The notes beneath the pieces were generated by a model. That model made no database searches and was not told where the DNA came from. It saw only the letters and a program-made list of their open reading frames with translations. Position numbers and translations under genes: made by a program. From Colletotrichum lupini (Eukaryota; Ascomycota; Sordariomycetes; Glomerellales; Glomerellaceae), in assembly GCF_023278565.1 (NCBI RefSeq), contig NC_064681.1, forward strand, positions 186,001 to 250,000: DNA of 64,000 nt. The letters are read 5' to 3'. Shown here piece by piece: positions 60,924 through 64,000 of the stretch (position 1 is the first letter of the stretch; the number at the start of each line of letters is the position of its first letter).

Positions 60924-61683
60924 ATGTCGACTAGGCCCAAGCTTCTCGTTGTCTTGACATCTCAGGATATCCTACCAACTCGTGAGGACTTCAAGACTGG
61001 ATGGTATCTTCCCGAGTTCGTTCACCCATACAACGCTCTTGCCCCTCATGTGGACCTCGTCATCGCTTCTCCTAAGGGTGGTGTTGCTCCCCTCGACCCC
61101 TACTCCGTTGAGGACAGCAAAGACGATGTAGAGTGCCAGAGATTTCTGAAAGACAAGAAAGATCTTTGGGAAAAAGCTGAGACCCTGTCGTCTTTTATCG
61201 GAAGGTCTGCCGAGTTTGCCGGCGTGTTCTACGTTGGCGGACACGGGCGTGAGTAGGGCTCAGACCAAAATGGCCTCATCAAAAGCTTACACAGATCTAG
61301 CCATGTTTGATCTCGCCGTCGACCAAGTCTCACATTCTATCATCCGAGAGTTCTACGAAGCAGGCAAGATTGTCTCGGCCGTCTGCCATGGCCCCGGCGC
61401 CCTCGTCAATGTCAAGCTCACAAACGGGGAGTACTTAGTCAAGGACAGCGAAGTTACAGGATTTTCAAATGCTGAAGAAGACGCCTATAGCTTCACAGAT
61501 GCAATGCCATTTCTTCTAGAAACGGAGCTCAGAAACCATGGCGGGAGGTACGTGAAGGCGGATCAGCCGTTTGGGGTGAAAGTCGTGACGAGCGGCAAGG
61601 ACGGACGCTTGATTACAGGACAGAATCCACCTAGCGCAGGGGTTATTGGGGACGTATTGTTGGAAGCCATCAGAAACCAGTAG
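60924..61683 (+). CDS. DJ-1/PfpI family protein (Hsp31-like glyoxalase III type)
   Basis: Two exons, 60924-61248 and 61301-61683, over a 52-bp intron with a GTGAGT donor. I chose the acceptor ending CTAG because it yields the conserved G-H-G-P-M-F-D-L block. The product is about 235 residues, typical of fungal Hsp31/DJ-1-like proteins. The nucleophile Cys137-His138 sits in the elbow SAVCHGPGAL. Glu31 in WYLPEFVHPY is the matching acidic residue of the Hsp31 triad. Relatives are glutathione-independent glyoxalases or chaperones against reactive carbonyls and oxidative stress. The location is presumably cytosolic, as there is no signal peptide. It shares its promoter region with the EthD gene. 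Confidence 0.92.
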
Positions 61684-62269
61684 AAACTTGAATAACATAT
61701 CGAGCACCCTTTGCTTGGCGCGCTCATTCGCGAAACCTTGAGACGTTTAACATTGCATAGTGAGCGAAGACGAACGAGCATGTGTCGCCAAGATAACACA
61801 TTTTCCTAGCTAGAGCTAGCGTGAGAAGTATTGCAGGCATTTCGGGGACATTGTCTTGGCCTAAACAAATGAAATTATCCCAGTACTTTATGCTCAGCTC
61901 TCTACGGATAGTGCCTCGACACGAGTCGGGCAACTAATTAAGGTAGTAAAATACGGGAATCAACTCAGACAAGACCTCCACAAATTTAGAGTTGGGGGAC
62001 CGGAACGCTAGCCCGTTAAGGAAAGACCCAGTATTAGGAAACACACAAAGACGACAATGGGACGACGTGCCATGAGACAACCCCAACTTCATTCATCCCT
62101 TAGCAAAATGGTGCAGAATCGCCAAACCTGCATCTCGCCATAGTTACAATCGCAGAATTGGACACCTTCCAGAAGCTCGTTGCTTATCCGCAGGCTTCGC
62201 TTCGATATTCGCACATTTGTCGGATTATTTAGGCACAAATTGTGGAATGGACCCCTGAGGTTTAGACCG
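61684..62269. other. 586 bp upstream region of the Zn2Cys6 regulator gene
   Basis: Between the DJ-1-family stop and the regulator ATG at 62270. No recognisable gene or repeat. Confidence 0.45.
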
Positions 62270-63772
62270 ATGGTGAACCGAGGGCGTCTTTCGCCGGCAT
62301 GCCTTCCATGCAGGGCAAGGAAACTCAAGGCAAGTTCTTTGGACCTACCGAGCATTCAAATTGCATACTTTCTGCTAGAAAACCTCCTTTGACTAACAGT
62401 TATTCGCCGCTAGTGTGATCTTCAGCCAGATAGGTGTGGCCAGTGTGCCAGGGCTAGAATAATATGTCATGGATATCGGGACCCTGACGCTATCCAATTC
62501 CGTAATGAAAACTTGTCGGCAGAAAAAAAGGTGACTGCATGTCGGAGCCGTATGCTACCTGCAGAAACTCATCCAGCCACTCTGGAGCTGAGCTGGGATA
62601 CGCGAGCACGATACGCATTCTTCTCGACGTACATCCAAGGCTTTACTCGGAGCATGGGTGAGATAGCTTACCATTACCGGAACGCACAAACACTAGATCA
62701 TCTTTCAGCGGGCGTCGAAGCAGCCAGTCTGGCTTTTTTGGCTGTTGAGCTCGACAGCCCAAATCTTCTCCTCCTGGCCAACTCAAGTTACGTCACGGCC
62801 ATCCGGCGACTTAATCACACTCTCAGCTCACTCGATCCTGATGAAGCGGAAAGAGCTCTTCAAACCATCCTGCTGCTAGATATGTACGAAAAGCTTGTCC
62901 ACCGGGATTCGGGAAAGTCTCAGGCATGGCTGAGTCACGCACAAGGTGGCTTGTCACTGGTCGGCGCCCGTGAGACGAGTATTGTGTCTACCCCAACAGG
63001 CTGCCAAGTTGCAGCTCGACTTGTGACGGCAGTGACGGTGAGCTGTGCCACAGTTGGAGATAGAATACCTCCAGAGCTTACGAAGGCCCGTCGAAATATT
63101 GGCTATCGTGTCAAGAGCGTGAAATGGACATTTCTAGGTGTCCTCGCGCAGATTGTCAACCTTAAGTCCGATATCGTTCACGGGAGAATCTCAACATTGG
63201 ACCTTCTTGTCAAGGCAAAAGGTCTCGACGAAAGAATCGATACGTTGGACAAGGCCCGCCCACCATCCTGGAAGCCAAAAACCATACAAGTCACTGCAGA
63301 TGAGCGAGTCCTGGGATTATCTTATGACATCTACCCGGACCACTACATCACTCAAGTCTCCAATGCAATCTGCACCATCCGCCTCATTCTTTATCACCTT
63401 CTCAAGACTTACGTCCCTGAGGAGAGTCGCCCGAAAGAGAACACCTTTCATGGAACGAATCGCGACTCGGTCAATCAGATGTGCGCCTCAGTGCCTCAAT
63501 TCATCTTACCAGGAGTACACAAAACAAATTCGTTGCCTTTCTCGCCTGTACAACGACTTCACTGCAGCACTTTCCTGGCGCCCCTTTATCTAATCAATCA
63601 AGTATCAGAAGATGAGAAAGTAAAAGCTTGGGTGCATCAATGTCTGAAGTTTATGTGGCAATCTGGACGACTCAAATCAGCAAAAGAAATACTTTATGTT
63701 ACACAAACAGCACCAGACCTAGATTACTGGACCGTGTTTGCAATGACCGGTAGCTACGCGCTTGGAGCCTAG
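62270..63772 (+). CDS. Zn2Cys6 fungal transcription factor
   Basis: Exon 1 is 62270-62329 (20 codons) and exon 2 is 62414-63772. The 84-bp intron uses a non-canonical GC donor (AAG/GCAAGT), has CTAAC at about 62393 and ends GCTAG. Splicing completes the zinc binuclear cluster: Cys11, 14, 21, 28, 31 and 38 with spacing C-X2-C-X6-C-X6-C-X2-C-X6-C. The intron falls exactly between Lys20 and Cys21. Residues 40-472 form an alpha-helical regulatory domain with the fungal-specific factor II-type look (ALQTILLLDMYEKL, SQAWLSHAQGG). If the intron is missed, a predicted protein starting downstream would lack the DNA-binding domain. It may regulate the EthD, DJ-1, transporter and reductase genes next to it; that is inference from position. 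The frame has no damage. Confidence 0.9.
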
Positions 63773-64000
63773 CAGAATGATCCTGGCTCTTGGATACCTC
63801 CTCAGTCATGAATAAAATGCAGAATGAGAAAAGTTCAGTTGTTCATCTAAAATAAATAAAACCTGTGTGAAAGAAGGAAATCCAAGCGTCCGCATCAATT
63901 CGAGGTCTTATCTGCAACAGCTCAATGGAAATCTTGGCCAAACTCGATTCATTATCGATGGGTGCGTATGAATCTCTGTCTATTCCTCTAATCCATCCAA

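Overview
The window looks like nuclear DNA of a filamentous ascomycete (Pezizomycotina, probably Sordariomycetes; the class is an inference). The genes have short introns of about 48-78 bp with GTRAGT-like donors and CTAAC/CTAAT branch points. Gene families are typical of these fungi: Zn2Cys6 regulator, Dal5-like and MCT-like transporters, GH16 and GH127 enzymes, arylamine N-acetyltransferase. Long tracts carry saturated RIP (repeat-induced point mutation): CpA and TpG are almost absent, TpA is in large excess, CpG survives and all frames are full of TAG/TAA. I saw no tRNA, rRNA or CRISPR array.

Layout. 1-531 is the end of a minus-strand Copia LTR retrotransposon. 532-2125 is unique DNA with one small membrane-protein gene. 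2126-9036 is a complete, RIP-destroyed Copia element of a second family (225-bp LTRs, TSD TAATC). 9042-23768 is unique DNA with a proline-rich membrane protein, arylamine N-acetyltransferase, GH16 glucanase, an old-yellow-enzyme-type oxidoreductase and a secreted metallo-beta-lactamase-fold protein. 23769-39778 is one GH127-type (DUF1680) gene cut in two by a chromodomain-containing Gypsy element (25037-39199, TSD CCAAA). That Gypsy is itself interrupted inside reverse transcriptase by a Copia element in opposite orientation (28026-34822).

39779-50941 holds a phytanoyl-CoA dioxygenase-family gene with a 175-bp TIR insert in an exon, a Dal5-like transporter and an NmrA-like oxidoreductase. 50942-59328 is an MCT-like transporter gene cut by a third Copia copy (52053-58891, TSD GAAGG). 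60069-63772 holds an EthD-domain protein, a divergently transcribed DJ-1/PfpI protein and a Zn2Cys6 regulator whose zinc cluster is split by a GC-AG intron.

Function. The run from about 43 to 64 kb (dioxygenase, two transporters, NmrA-like reductase, EthD, DJ-1, regulator) resembles an accessory metabolic cluster without a visible backbone synthase; this is inference from content only. The best supported biology is genomic: two host genes cut by LTR elements with perfect target duplications and intact flanking frames, and elements whose LTRs show a half-and-half RIP pattern (outer edges nearly pristine, inward-facing parts mutated). Gene boundaries were worked out by hand from splice signals and frame; no search was run, and family names rest on motifs recognised by eye.
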